This document shows, piece by piece, positions 33,407-41,605 of a stretch of DNA of 45,244 nucleotides. How positions within the stretch are numbered: the stretch's first letter is position 1; each line of letters begins with the position of its first letter. Both the position numbers and the translations under genes were made by a program. Below the pieces are notes generated by a model. The model was not told the DNA's origin. It saw only the letters and a list, made by a program, of their open reading frames with translations, and ran no database searches. The stretch spans positions 1 through 45,244 of the forward strand of contig NBMC01000033.1 in NCBI GenBank assembly GCA_002084805.1, in the 5' to 3' direction. Origin of the DNA: Spirochaetaceae bacterium 4572_59. Its GTDB lineage: Bacteria; Spirochaetota; Spirochaetia; DSM-2461.

Positions 33407-35162
33407 TTATATCCTCAAAAGGCAGATCAAGATAAAACGTTGTCCCCTCTCCAACAACAGACTCAACCCAAATCCGGCCATCATGGTCAAAAATAATCCG
33501 CTCAACAATAGAAAGTCCAAAACCGGTTCCTTCCTCTCGGGTGGTGAAATAGGGGTTAAAAATTTTTTCCAGGTCTCCAGAAGCAATGCCCGGACCTGAA
33601 TCTGTCAACTGTATTCTACAGTAAACGGAATAGCCTTTCTTCACAAGATCCGCCCGAATAATAATACTCCCGTCTCCCTCCATAGCCTGGACAGCATTAG
33701 TCAGCAAATTATTGAAGACCTGCCTTAACTGTCGTATATCAAACTCAACTATAAGTTCCGCCGGAATATGATCGCATACCAGTGAAAGCTTAGGATAGGA
33801 AGCTTCGTACACATATACAATTTCATCTATGAATTCTTTCAAATTATGAGCTTTCAATTCCGGCGGACGCTGCCGCGCAAAATCACGGAATTCCACAAGC
33901 AAATTATTCAGATTATCCACTTCCTGCAGTATCCGGTTCATAGATTTTGTTACCAGTTCCCGAGGAAGTTCATCTTCATCGATCTTTGCCAGTATTTTTT
34001 GAGAGTAGAGACGGATAGGTGTCAGAGGATTGCGGATCTCATGAGCCAGTCTCTGAGCTATTTCCTGCCAGGCAGAAACTTTTTCTGTCTGCAGGATCTC
34101 CTTTCTTGTCACATCCAGTTCTTTCATCATGGTATTAAAAGAGTCGGTGAGAAAGGCAAAATCATCATTATCACGAGAAAGAAAACGGAAAGAATAATCT
34201 CCCTCTGTTACCCGGCGGGTTGCTTCTTCCAGCCTGAGAAAAGGACGGATTAAGCGCTGACTGATTACCAGAGCAATAACAAATCCGAGAAAAAGCATAG
34301 GTCCCAGAAAGATAGCATAAAAAAGTAGTAAACCTATTTTAAATATGTGACTGTAAGAGCTATACTGCTTGAATTTTTCTATCATCTGTGTCAGATTCCG
34401 TGCATTCCTGTCAAATTCTCGAGGAATTATTCTATAAATGACAATTCGATACTGATTCCCCCGTACCTGCTGTTCCTTCAGATATCCCAGAATACTAAAA
34501 TTCAAACCAGTCCTTTTTGGAATCAAACCCGGTGAAATTTCAAGCAGATCCTTTCGGGAATAGCTTAATCTTGGATCACCAAACAGGAGAACATCTTCTG
34601 ATGATACAAGCTGCATTCCGTCCAAACGGGGATACTGGATTTTTAACTCAGACCAGACAGATTCCGGATCACTACCCACATGGGAAAGAGACAGTTCAAA
34701 ATAGGGACTATCGCCTATATTCTCCAACTGTTTGTTCAAATCAGAATAATATTCCAGAGCTATATCCAACCCACTGTGCAGGGCAATCCCCACATCTTCT
34801 CCAAACCATTTATTAAAAACCATATTTGTAAAGCGGATGGAAAGAACAGTCTGAGGCAGAGAGACAAGAACAACAATCAGAAGAATAATAAGAATAAGCT
34901 TGAGACGGAATCGGTAGCTTGAATGACGATCTCGAATTTTTAAACGGAGATAGTAGATACTGTAGACAACGCTAATCAGAATAATAATCGGGATAGTAAG
35001 GAACAGAGCAATGAGAGTTCTGTTTTCTCCGATGTTTTCAGAATCCATTCCGCTGAGAACACTATTGGAAAAGAGTATGATTAAAATTATGATAACCAGA
35101 TACAGGAGGACAACAGTAATAACACTGCTTTGTAAAAATTCCCGGATTTTACCTTTTTTCAC
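33384..35162 (-). CDS. NtrY-like sensor histidine kinase
   Basis: 592 residues. Three N-terminal membrane helices (about 13-33, 47-70, 86-110), an extracytoplasmic or membrane-linked sensor part (about 111-275), a fourth helix (about 280-305) and a HAMP domain (IRPFLRLEEATRRVTEGDYSF) are followed by HisKA with AQRLAHEIRNPLTPIRLYSQ (phosphoacceptor His) and HATPase_c with FNNLLTNAVQAM, DSGPGIA and GTGFGLSIV. The layout and H box match NtrY. NtrY/NtrX pairs adjust nitrogen or redox physiology and sigma-54 transcription. The start overlaps the DUF4390-like gene by four bases (ATGA), and the stop overlaps the response regulator. Confidence 0.95.
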   Translation of the reverse strand: MKKGKIREFLQSSVITVVLLYLVIIILIILFSNSVLSGMDSENIGENRTLIALFLTIPIIILISVVYSIYYLRLKIRDRHSSYRFRLKLILIILLIVVLVSLPQTVLSIRFTNMVFNKWFGEDVGIALHSGLDIALEYYSDLNKQLENIGDSPYFELSLSHVGSDPESVWSELKIQYPRLDGMQLVSSEDVLLFGDPRLSYSRKDLLEISPGLIPKRTGLNFSILGYLKEQQVRGNQYRIVIYRIIPREFDRNARNLTQMIEKFKQYSSYSHIFKIGLLLFYAIFLGPMLFLGFVIALVISQRLIRPFLRLEEATRRVTEGDYSFRFLSRDNDDFAFLTDSFNTMMKELDVTRKEILQTEKVSAWQEIAQRLAHEIRNPLTPIRLYSQKILAKIDEDELPRELVTKSMNRILQEVDNLNNLLVEFRDFARQRPPELKAHNLKEFIDEIVYVYEASYPKLSLVCDHIPAELIVEFDIRQLRQVFNNLLTNAVQAMEGDGSIIIRADLVKKGYSVYCRIQLTDSGPGIASGDLEKIFNPYFTTREEGTGFGLSIVERIIFDHDGRIWVESVVGEGTTFYLDLPFEDINGTNSNN

Positions 35163-35536
35163 ATTTCTGATCCAGCTACTAAGTCAATCCATCTTCCTCG
35201 TGTAATATATTTTCCCGGGACCAGATATAAGAGATTGAGCGGGGCTACAAATTTCTTGTATACTACTTCTACCCGATACCTGATATTCGGAGATCCTCCG
35301 GATGCCAGGGATTTACCAACAGGAAAATTGTGGATAACACTGAAGCTCCAGTAAAAAGTTTCCCAGTCACGATAGGTACCAGTCTCTCGACCATTTATCT
35401 TAAGTACGAAATCTCCCGTGATAATATCTCTGTAGCCGGTTTTCCTGATGTGAAACTCATGAGTCTCATGGAGCATATGATACCGGAATTTTACACTGAT
35501 TTCGGATTTACCACCTTTCAGGATATTTCCTTTCAA
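35159..35536 (-). CDS. DUF4390-like protein, N-terminus short or mis-started
   Basis: 125 residues from a TTG. It resembles DUF4390 proteins, which often precede ntrY: a strand-rich region with YRDWETFYWSFSVIHNFPVG and a final LYLVPGKYITRGRWIDL. DUF4390 proteins normally carry a signal peptide and are about 180 residues. Here the frame remains open upstream through VILCLYPEGLNESR into the HPr stop region, but it offers no ATG or ribosome site. A GGAGG with an ATG six bases on (35551) is in the wrong frame. The N-terminus may therefore have been lost or frameshifted. The family call is moderate; the role is unknown. It overlaps ntrY by ATGA. Confidence 0.55.
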   Translation of the reverse strand: MKGNILKGGKSEISVKFRYHMLHETHEFHIRKTGYRDIITGDFVLKINGRETGTYRDWETFYWSFSVIHNFPVGKSLASGGSPNIRYRVEVVYKKFVAPLNLLYLVPGKYITRGRWIDLVAGSEM

Positions 35537-35574
35537 ACGGGATTCATTCAGGCCCTCCGGATATAAACAGAGAA

Positions 35575-35850
35575 TTACCTGCCCTTCAGGATTGAAAACC
35601 TGTTTTCAAAAAGTTCAATAAGGGCATTTACAGCATCTTCTTCATCAGGACCATCTGCAGTAATAACAAGTTCCGATCCATAGGCCGCTCCCATTGTCAA
35701 AAGTCCCATAATGGATTTTGCATTGATCTTCTCTGAGTCTTTTTCAATAAAAATACTGGATTCGTACTGTCCTGCAGCCTGAACAATCAATGCGGCAGGT
35801 CTGGCGTGAAGCCCGGCTCTATTCTGAACTTTTGTATCTTTTCGGATCAT
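35575..35850 (-). CDS. Phosphocarrier protein HPr
   Basis: 91 residues. The PEP-dependent phosphorylation site is in NRAGLHARPAA (His15), and the regulatory serine for HPr kinase is in NAKSIMGLLTMGA (Ser46). HPr passes phosphate in the sugar phosphotransferase system or, when no EIIs are used, acts as a regulator. The gene lies three bases after hprK, so kinase and substrate are cotranslated. Enzyme I and sugar EII genes are absent from the window. Its location beside rpoN and ntrY parallels the nitrogen-PTS arrangement of proteobacteria (NPr and ptsN). Confidence 0.95.
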   Translation of the reverse strand: MIRKDTKVQNRAGLHARPAALIVQAAGQYESSIFIEKDSEKINAKSIMGLLTMGAAYGSELVITADGPDEEDAVNALIELFENRFSILKGR

Positions 35851-35853
35851 ATT

Positions 35854-36843
35854 TTATTCCTGTTTATTCATATAATTATCCTGGTACATATTTCTGGCAT
35901 TTTCACTCTCCAGCCACTGTATCAGGTTTTTATTAAACTCTTTTGCAGAGTAATGACCTTTTTTCTTCAAACGCTCATTCAGAGCGGCTGTCTCTATAAT
36001 AATAGGGATATTTCTACCTGGTTTAACAGGTATATTGAATGTCGGGATTTTGACACCTAAAATATCCGTGGTATCCTCAGCAGTACCAAGACGGTCATAG
36101 TTTTTATTCACATCCCACTCTTCAAGATTGATAACCAGCTCTACCTGTTTCTTATCCCGTATTCCCCGCACACCGAAAATCTGGGAGATATTTATGATAC
36201 CAAGCCCCCGAATTTCCATATGATGTCCCAGTATCCGGCTGTCACTGAACCCCATTATCATTTTACCACTAAAACACTTCATCAAAACAGAATCATCCGC
36301 AACAAGACGATGACCGCGTTCAATCAGTTCAAGAGCAGTTTCACTTTTACCGACACCGCTTTCTCCCTTTATAAGAACTCCTACACCATAAACTTCAACC
36401 AGAACCCCATGAACAGTTTTCTTTGGTGCAAATATGTCTCCCAAAGTCCGCATAATCCGGATAGAAAATTCATGAGATTGCAGAGAGGTCTGAAGAACAG
36501 GGATTCTGGCCGCTTCCGCTTTTTCAAGAAACCAGTCCGCCGGTTTCAGGTTGTTACAAAACACACAAAATGGAATATCATAAGTAAAGATTCTGTCGAC
36601 GGAAGAGTAATCCTCGAACTTCTCCAGTTCCTTCAGATATTCATATTCTGCCCCACCGAAAATTTGAATCCGGTTGGGAGTAAATGTTTCAAAGAATCCT
36701 GTCAAAGCCAAACCTGGCCTATTCATCTCTATATTATCAATATTATGTACCAGCCCTTTTCTTCCTGCAAGACATTTTATCTGCAAAGCATTATAATCTT
36801 GCAGATCCAAATCAAGGAGATCCAGTACTGTAAATTTTGCCAT
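35854..36843 (-). CDS. hprK: HPr kinase/phosphorylase
   Basis: 329 residues. The N-terminal domain (1-130) is followed by the kinase domain with the P-loop GESGVGKSETALEL (about 159-172), the catalytic DDSVLMK aspartates and the family signature MEIRGLGIINI. HprK phosphorylates HPr on Ser46 with ATP or PPi and removes the phosphate again, setting carbon catabolite control. It is complete. A terminator upstream separates it from hpf, so it needs its own promoter; the 19-bp palindrome at 36914-36932 is a candidate control site. HPr follows after three bases. Confidence 0.97.
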   Translation of the reverse strand: MAKFTVLDLLDLDLQDYNALQIKCLAGRKGLVHNIDNIEMNRPGLALTGFFETFTPNRIQIFGGAEYEYLKELEKFEDYSSVDRIFTYDIPFCVFCNNLKPADWFLEKAEAARIPVLQTSLQSHEFSIRIMRTLGDIFAPKKTVHGVLVEVYGVGVLIKGESGVGKSETALELIERGHRLVADDSVLMKCFSGKMIMGFSDSRILGHHMEIRGLGIINISQIFGVRGIRDKKQVELVINLEEWDVNKNYDRLGTAEDTTDILGVKIPTFNIPVKPGRNIPIIIETAALNERLKKKGHYSAKEFNKNLIQWLESENARNMYQDNYMNKQE

Positions 36844-36913
36844 TCAATACCTCATAAGGTCCAGAGCAGTTCCAGAGAGTTGATTTTACATAAAAAACGC
36901 CACTTTCGCTAGT

Positions 36914-36932
36914 TGTAAAATCCGTTTTTACA
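36914..36932. promoter_or_regulatory. Palindrome upstream of hprK
   Basis: TGTAAAA (36914-36920) and TTTTACA (36926-36932) form a perfect inverted repeat with a five-base centre, located about 70 bases before the hprK start and just beyond the hpf terminator. It may be an operator in the hprK promoter. No regulator is recognised for it. Confidence 0.45.
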
Positions 36933-36939
36933 GTCATTC

Positions 36940-36978
36940 AAAAAAATCAGACTGCCCTGATAAACAGAACAGCCTGAT
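36940..36978 (-). terminator. Rho-independent terminator after hpf
   Basis: On the minus strand ATCAG-g-CTG pairs with CAG-t-CTGAT across a 15-base loop, followed by seven T. It ends the lptC-lptA-lptB-rpoN-hpf transcript. Confidence 0.8.
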
Positions 36979-36997
36979 AATTATACATCATTAAAAA

Positions 36998-37291
36998 TTA
37001 ATGGGCCTGAATTTTTTCTTTTTCCTTGGTCGATTTTGCTTCAACCTTATCAAAACAGAGGTCAATGGCTTTATACAGATCCCGGTCTTCAACCTTCAGA
37101 TGGCTGTGTTGTCCCCAACGAAAATGCACATCTGATGATACAATGTAATAACCCTTTTTTTCACGGGATATAGACAGATGCAGATCAACAATCAGTTCTT
37201 CTACATGTTTCAATCGACGGAGTTTTTTATCAATATACTCCTTTGTGTTGTCGGTCACTTCGTAATGAATACCTTTGAGTTCTACTGTCAT
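36998..37291 (-). CDS. hpf: Ribosome hibernation-promoting factor, short form (HPF/RaiA)
   Basis: 97 residues. It has the beta-alpha-beta-beta-beta-alpha HPF fold: VELKGIHYEVTDNTKEYIDKKLRRLK, a central strand set and KVEDRDLYKAIDLCFDKVEAK. It lacks the C-terminal dimerisation domain of long HPF, so it corresponds to the short type that works with RMF-like factors or alone. It binds the decoding site of idle ribosomes in stationary phase. It directly follows rpoN by 17 bases, the same adjacency as in proteobacteria. An AGGAGG-like ribosome site precedes the ATG. Confidence 0.95.
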   Translation of the reverse strand: MTVELKGIHYEVTDNTKEYIDKKLRRLKHVEELIVDLHLSISREKKGYYIVSSDVHFRWGQHSHLKVEDRDLYKAIDLCFDKVEAKSTKEKEKIQAH

Positions 37292-37308
37292 AGAAACCTC
37301 CTATAAAA

Positions 37309-38679
37309 TTACCGCCTGAATGAAGAATGGATGTCCAGTTCGTTTCTGTACTTTGCCACTGTTCTCCTTGCGATATTGATACCGCGCTTGCTCAAAAGAT
37401 CTGAAATCTTCTGATCGGATAATTTCTTCTCAGCTGTATTTTCAGCCAGGATCTCTCTGATAATTTCTTTCACACCCTCTTTTGAAAATCTTGAACCGCT
37501 TGAACCGGCTCCGGAGATAGAATTCGTGAAAAAATATTTTAACTCATAGATACCCCATTCTGTCTGTATATACTTATTCGTCGTAATCCTCGAAATTGTA
37601 GCTTCATGAACACCAACTTCTGCGGCCACGTCTTTTAATGTAAGGGGATTCAGATATTTAGCTCCCTTACGGAAGAATTCTCTCTGGAACTCCATGATTA
37701 CTGTGGCGGTTTTAAACAAAGTCTGGTTCCTTTGATTGATACTGCCAATAAACCAGCGGGCATCTCGCAAGTGGCCATTCACAAACTGTTTCACTTTTTT
37801 GTCTTCGGCAGCACTTCCTCCGTCCTGTATATCTTCAAAAAATGAATTGATCCTCATCACCGGAATTTCTTCATCATTTAATACAATTACGAATTCCCCG
37901 TCTTTCTTACGGACAATCAAGTCAGGAATAACATAATTATAAGAAGCATCTGAATAATCACTCCCCGGATAGGGATTCAATGACTGAAGAAATCCAAGGA
38001 TATGCTCCCAGTCATCTTTTGTAATTTTCAACTGCTTTATAATTTCATTATATTTCCCTTTCTCCAGCAATTCCATGAATTCCGTCAGTAATCGATCAAC
38101 TTGTTCCGGCATTTCACTTTTAAGATGCGCTTGAACCAACAAAGAGTCACGATGATCTTTAACGCAAACACCAATGGGATCAAACTCCTGAATAATATGA
38201 ACCATATGCTCAAGGAGATCGCGATCTTCTGTTTTGACAAGGGTTTCCGGATTTTCCTGGTAAAATCCATTTGAATCCAAATTTCTGATTAGAAGCTCCC
38301 CCACTTCAATTTCTTTTTCTGAAAGTCGTGTAACATGGAGCTGCCATAAAAGATGATCCTGAAGAGACTCTTTTCTGTAGACAGCTCCTTCTAAAAACTT
38401 TCTTTTTGTATCTTCACCACTATCGGGGACACGTTGATATCCGGGATCAGACGTATTTTCGAAAGGATCAAAATCATCACTTTTCTTGGATGGGATCTCA
38501 TCCAAAGAGAGACTTTTACTGTCATCTACAAGTTCTAGAGCTGGATTCTTCTCAACTTCTTCCGCTATTTTCAGTTGAAGATCCTGTATTGGTAATGCCA
38601 TCAGCTGTATAGATTGATACAGCTGAGGACTCATTTTCAGTCTTTGTTCCTGCGTCATGACAGGTCTTTGTACCTGCAA
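37309..38679 (-). CDS. rpoN: RNA polymerase sigma-54 factor
   Basis: 456 residues. Region I activator-interacting part (KMSPQLYQSIQLMALPIQDLQ, ending KNPALEL) is followed by an acidic region II, the core-binding region III, the HTH (EVGVHEATISRITTNKYIQT) and the RpoN box ARRTVAKYR near the C-terminus. The start is TTG at 38679, supported by AGGAGG five bases upstream; a later ATG would cut into the conserved start. It directs transcription at -24/-12 promoters that depend on activators such as the NtrX-like protein further down this block. It sits between lptB and hpf, the classical gene order. Confidence 0.97.
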   Translation of the reverse strand: MQVQRPVMTQEQRLKMSPQLYQSIQLMALPIQDLQLKIAEEVEKNPALELVDDSKSLSLDEIPSKKSDDFDPFENTSDPGYQRVPDSGEDTKRKFLEGAVYRKESLQDHLLWQLHVTRLSEKEIEVGELLIRNLDSNGFYQENPETLVKTEDRDLLEHMVHIIQEFDPIGVCVKDHRDSLLVQAHLKSEMPEQVDRLLTEFMELLEKGKYNEIIKQLKITKDDWEHILGFLQSLNPYPGSDYSDASYNYVIPDLIVRKKDGEFVIVLNDEEIPVMRINSFFEDIQDGGSAAEDKKVKQFVNGHLRDARWFIGSINQRNQTLFKTATVIMEFQREFFRKGAKYLNPLTLKDVAAEVGVHEATISRITTNKYIQTEWGIYELKYFFTNSISGAGSSGSRFSKEGVKEIIREILAENTAEKKLSDQKISDLLSKRGINIARRTVAKYRNELDIHSSFRR

Positions 38680-38736
38680 ATTTTCCTCCTGACCTTTAAA
38701 ATTGTATCATCTTTCCCGGATTAAGCAATACCATCG

Positions 38737-39390
38737 TCACATGGAAAATTCATGTCCCAGATAGATAGTTCTTGCCAGGTCACTTTCCAGGAGTTCTTCC
38801 TTTGATCCACTGACAATAATTTCTCCCAGGTTAGTAATATAGGATCTATGGGTGATTTCAAAGGTATCTCTCACATTATGGTCTGTAATCAGAATTCCAA
38901 TTCCAATATTTGATAATTGTACGATTATTTTTTTAATTTCATAAACAGCAATCGGATCTATACCGGCAAATGGTTCATCCAAAAGAAGAAAACGGGGATC
39001 CGTGGCAAGAGCTCTTGCTATTTCTGTTCTTCTGCGTTCCCCACCAGAAAGTGTAAAAGCTTTTTGCTTCCGGACGTTCTGAATTCCCAGATCATCTATA
39101 AGCTTTTCCATTTTATTAAGCTTGTCCTGTTTGCTCATGTCCTTCAGGGTTTCCAGAATGGCCCAGATATTATCCTCGACAGTCAGCTTTCTGAAAACAG
39201 AAGGCTCCTGAGGGAGATAGGAAATTCCAAGCCGGGATCTTTGAAACATAGGCTCATTAGTAATATTCCGCTCATTTAAAAGAATTCTTCCGGCTGTTGC
39301 TTTGATAAAACCGGCAATCATATAGAAACAGGTAGTTTTTCCGGCTCCGTTAGGTCCAAGAAGTCCAGGAGCAAGCGTATCATGGCTCAT
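38737..39390 (-). CDS. lptB: LPS export ABC ATPase LptB, N-terminally shortened
   Basis: 217 residues. Walker A LLGPNGAGKTT begins at residue 10, while in LptB proteins it lies after about 32 residues. Strands 1 and 2 with the A-loop aromatic and the GEI-V segment are missing. The rest is normal: YLPQEPSVFRKLTVEDN, signature LSGGERRRTEIARAL, Walker B FLLLDEPFAGIDP, and the H-loop TDHNVRDTF. LptB powers lipopolysaccharide (or related lipid) extraction with LptFG. The ATG with GAGG upstream lies 12 bases after lptA, so no room remains for the lost part; an in-frame deletion of about 24 codons is inferred. Whether the product folds is doubtful. Confidence 0.9.
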   Translation of the reverse strand: MSHDTLAPGLLGPNGAGKTTCFYMIAGFIKATAGRILLNERNITNEPMFQRSRLGISYLPQEPSVFRKLTVEDNIWAILETLKDMSKQDKLNKMEKLIDDLGIQNVRKQKAFTLSGGERRRTEIARALATDPRFLLLDEPFAGIDPIAVYEIKKIIVQLSNIGIGILITDHNVRDTFEITHRSYITNLGEIIVSGSKEELLESDLARTIYLGHEFSM

Positions 39391-39402
39391 TTACTTAATC
39401 CT

Positions 39403-40047
39403 CTATTCATCTTCAACACTTTGCTGCTGATCAGCTTGATCTTCAGAAAGAAGAGATCCCTGAACCTCTCCTTCCATTTTTATCTCATCCGTATCAAGAT
39501 TCACAGTAATCCGGGAGGCTCTGAAAACATCATTGTTCCTGTAAACCACGGGAAGTCCAGTCAATTCCAAAAGATTCTCATTTCTGTTGTACACGGCAAA
39601 TTCACTACGACAGGCCAGATCCTCTTTCAGGATTCTAACCCCAATCTGCAGAATTATAAGATTTTCTTTTTCACGGTTTTCCATAAAACCGCATTTGATA
39701 ACCAATTCATTTTTTCTGTCTTCCATAACAGAAGGACCATTTATCCGGATAATCTTTGTGTCTGTATCATAATGAAAAACCTGCGAAGTCAGAATAAAAT
39801 CATTATCCAGATCCTGAACTTCCACATTTCCTTCACAAAGGAAAAAGTTAAAATCATCGCCAGTCAATTCAACGTTATCGGCCATGATTTTTTTACTCTC
39901 TGAGGAAATGATAACATCCCCCTCCAGAACAGTGATTTCTTTTCCTTCAGCCATAACAGATTTCAGATACTCACTGGAAAAAGTGTAGTTTTCAGCTGTT
40001 AGAAAAACTGGAAAAAAGAGGAGAATCATCAGGGAATATTTATTCAT
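39403..40047 (-). CDS. lptA: LptA/OstA-like periplasmic protein
   Basis: 214 residues with a signal peptide (MNKYSLMILLFFPVFLTA). The mature part is a series of short beta strands of the OstA/LptA jelly-roll type (EGDVIISSESKKIMADNVELTG, EGNVEVQDLDNDFILTSQ), which would stack into the periplasmic bridge for lipid transport. The acidic, glutamine-rich tail (about 198-214) is not part of the fold. It begins directly at the lptC stop and is followed by lptB, the standard lpt order. Assignment relies on context plus the repeated DxVE/GNVEV strand pattern. Confidence 0.8.
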   Translation of the reverse strand: MNKYSLMILLFFPVFLTAENYTFSSEYLKSVMAEGKEITVLEGDVIISSESKKIMADNVELTGDDFNFFLCEGNVEVQDLDNDFILTSQVFHYDTDTKIIRINGPSVMEDRKNELVIKCGFMENREKENLIILQIGVRILKEDLACRSEFAVYNRNENLLELTGLPVVYRNNDVFRASRITVNLDTDEIKMEGEVQGSLLSEDQADQQQSVEDE

Positions 40048-40596
40048 CTATTCATCCTCAGAACCAACTTCTATTAAACCTTTGACCTCTGAAGAGAATC
40101 CAATAGTATTTGTAAAAAAGTCTGCAGAAAATCCGGATCCTTCCAGAACAGTTCCTCCATCAAGAGAGATGATAACCTTCTTTTCTCCGGGACTTGAAAG
40201 ATCACGTTCCTCATCGATCCAGATCAGTTCATCAGCTTGAATAGAAGCTTCATTTCTCAAGGAATATCCGGAGATCTCACCCTTAATTGTTGCGTCATGA
40301 TTATCACTGATTACTACATATTCAGCACTACCATCTGTTATGGTTTTTCTTTTTTCATCAAATTCGAGGAACTGAACATTAAACATTTCAGTATTCTCCT
40401 GATCGTTCCAGACACGGGCTTCTTCGGCAGAGAAGACAGCCTTTGGAATACCGTTTTTAACCTGAACCTGCTCCACGTTAAAAAGAATTGAGGATGGAAT
40501 CGTCTCGGAAAGCTCGTCACTCACTGAAGAATCATACTCCAGACTGCACGAAAAAAGGATGAGAGAACATAACAAAGAAGTTGATAACCTTATCAT
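40048..40596 (-). CDS. lptC: LptC-like lipoprotein
   Basis: 182 residues. The signal sequence ends in the lipobox LFSC (Cys17), so it is a lipoprotein, unlike the membrane-anchored LptC of enterobacteria. The mature domain has LptC-type strands (KAVFSAEEARVWNDQENTEMF, VQFLEFDEKRKTIT, and a SAEYVVISDNHDATIKG turn). It would receive lipid from the inner membrane LptBFG and pass it to LptA. It is the first gene of the block; its stop directly abuts the lptA ATG. No clear ribosome site is seen before the ATG. Confidence 0.75.
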   Translation of the reverse strand: MIRLSTSLLCSLILFSCSLEYDSSVSDELSETIPSSILFNVEQVQVKNGIPKAVFSAEEARVWNDQENTEMFNVQFLEFDEKRKTITDGSAEYVVISDNHDATIKGEISGYSLRNEASIQADELIWIDEERDLSSPGEKKVIISLDGGTVLEGSGFSADFFTNTIGFSSEVKGLIEVGSEDE

Positions 40597-40712
40597 ACAA
40601 GGAGAATTATCATTTTATCTTCATGACATGTCAATTAAGAAAACAAGAATTAATCGTATCAATTTAAGTAAATCTTTTTTACCATCGACAGAATTGAAAT
40701 CAATCATTAGTA

Positions 40713-40742
40713 TTGACAGCTCCCTCAGGGTAGAATTAGACT
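40713..40742 (+). promoter_or_regulatory. Promoter of cheR-cheB
   Basis: TTGACA (40713-40718), an 18-bp spacer and TAGACT (40737-40742) precede the cheR ATG by 30 bases. Confidence 0.6.
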
Positions 40743-40772
40743 CAATAAAAGGCAAAGGGTGGTAGTTAAAAA

Positions 40773-41591
40773 ATGTCAGACTTTCTGAATGATTCAGATT
40801 TCCAGAAAATTAGAGATTTAATATACAACGAAAGTGGAATCCATTTTTCTGACTCAAACAGAACAATACTTGAAAGCCGTCTTAAGGAAAGGCTTAAACT
40901 GTTAAATCTCTCCAGCATAGGAGAATACTATATCCTCTTAACCAAAGAGAATAGTGAACTCAGGGATTTCCTTGATTCAGTAACAACAAACCTGACACGG
41001 TTTTTTCGTAATCAAGCTCATTATGATACTTTTATTAATTATGTGATCCCGGATCTGGTTGAGAGAAAGAGGAAACTGGGACAAAAGAAGATCTCCATAT
41101 GGAGTGCAGGCTGCTCAACCGGAGAAGAGCCCTATACAAATGCCATAGTACTCAAAGAAAATCTTCCCCCCGATTTTGAAATAGAATTATTGGCATCAGA
41201 TTTAAGTCTCAAATCTCTTATGAAGGCGAAAGAGGGATTTTATCTGAATAACAGGGTCAACGGTATAAATGAGAAATATTTAAACAAATATTTTGATAAA
41301 AAAGAAAACGGATATCAGGTGAAGCCTGAACTGGGAAAAATGATCAAATTTGATTACCATAATTTGAAGTTCGGTAGTTCTCACCACAACCTGGATATTG
41401 TATTCTGTCGTAACGTATTAATCTACTTTGATGAAGCAGCACAGAAAAATGTCATAGACAACTTCTGGAATTCAATGTCCTCCCACTCTTATCTATTTAT
41501 CGGTCATTCTGAATCACTTTTTGGAATGGATACACAGTTTAAGTTTATTAAAACTGACTGGGCATGTATTTATGGAAAAATTCAAGATTAA
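40773..41591 (+). CDS. cheR: Chemotaxis protein methyltransferase CheR
   Basis: 272 residues. An N-terminal helical domain (1-75; YNESGIHFSDSNRTILESRL) is followed by the SAM-binding domain with TRFFRN, SIWSAGCSTGEEPY and DIVFCRNVLIYFD. It methylates glutamates of chemoreceptors, raising their kinase output. No TPR extension is present. AGGGTGG lies upstream of the ATG. It is followed 14 bases later by cheB; together they form the adaptation pair. The C-terminus is complete (HSESLFGMD, then the final strand). Confidence 0.96.
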   Translation: MSDFLNDSDFQKIRDLIYNESGIHFSDSNRTILESRLKERLKLLNLSSIGEYYILLTKENSELRDFLDSVTTNLTRFFRNQAHYDTFINYVIPDLVERKRKLGQKKISIWSAGCSTGEEPYTNAIVLKENLPPDFEIELLASDLSLKSLMKAKEGFYLNNRVNGINEKYLNKYFDKKENGYQVKPELGKMIKFDYHNLKFGSSHHNLDIVFCRNVLIYFDEAAQKNVIDNFWNSMSSHSYLFIGHSESLFGMDTQFKFIKTDWACIYGKIQD

Positions 41592-41605
41592 CTAAAGAGG
41601 CTCCT

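Noticed and set aside
40559-40765. A 68-codon plus-strand open frame before cheR
   Set aside because: It overlaps the start of lptC and the cheR promoter, has no ribosome site and no recognisable sequence.
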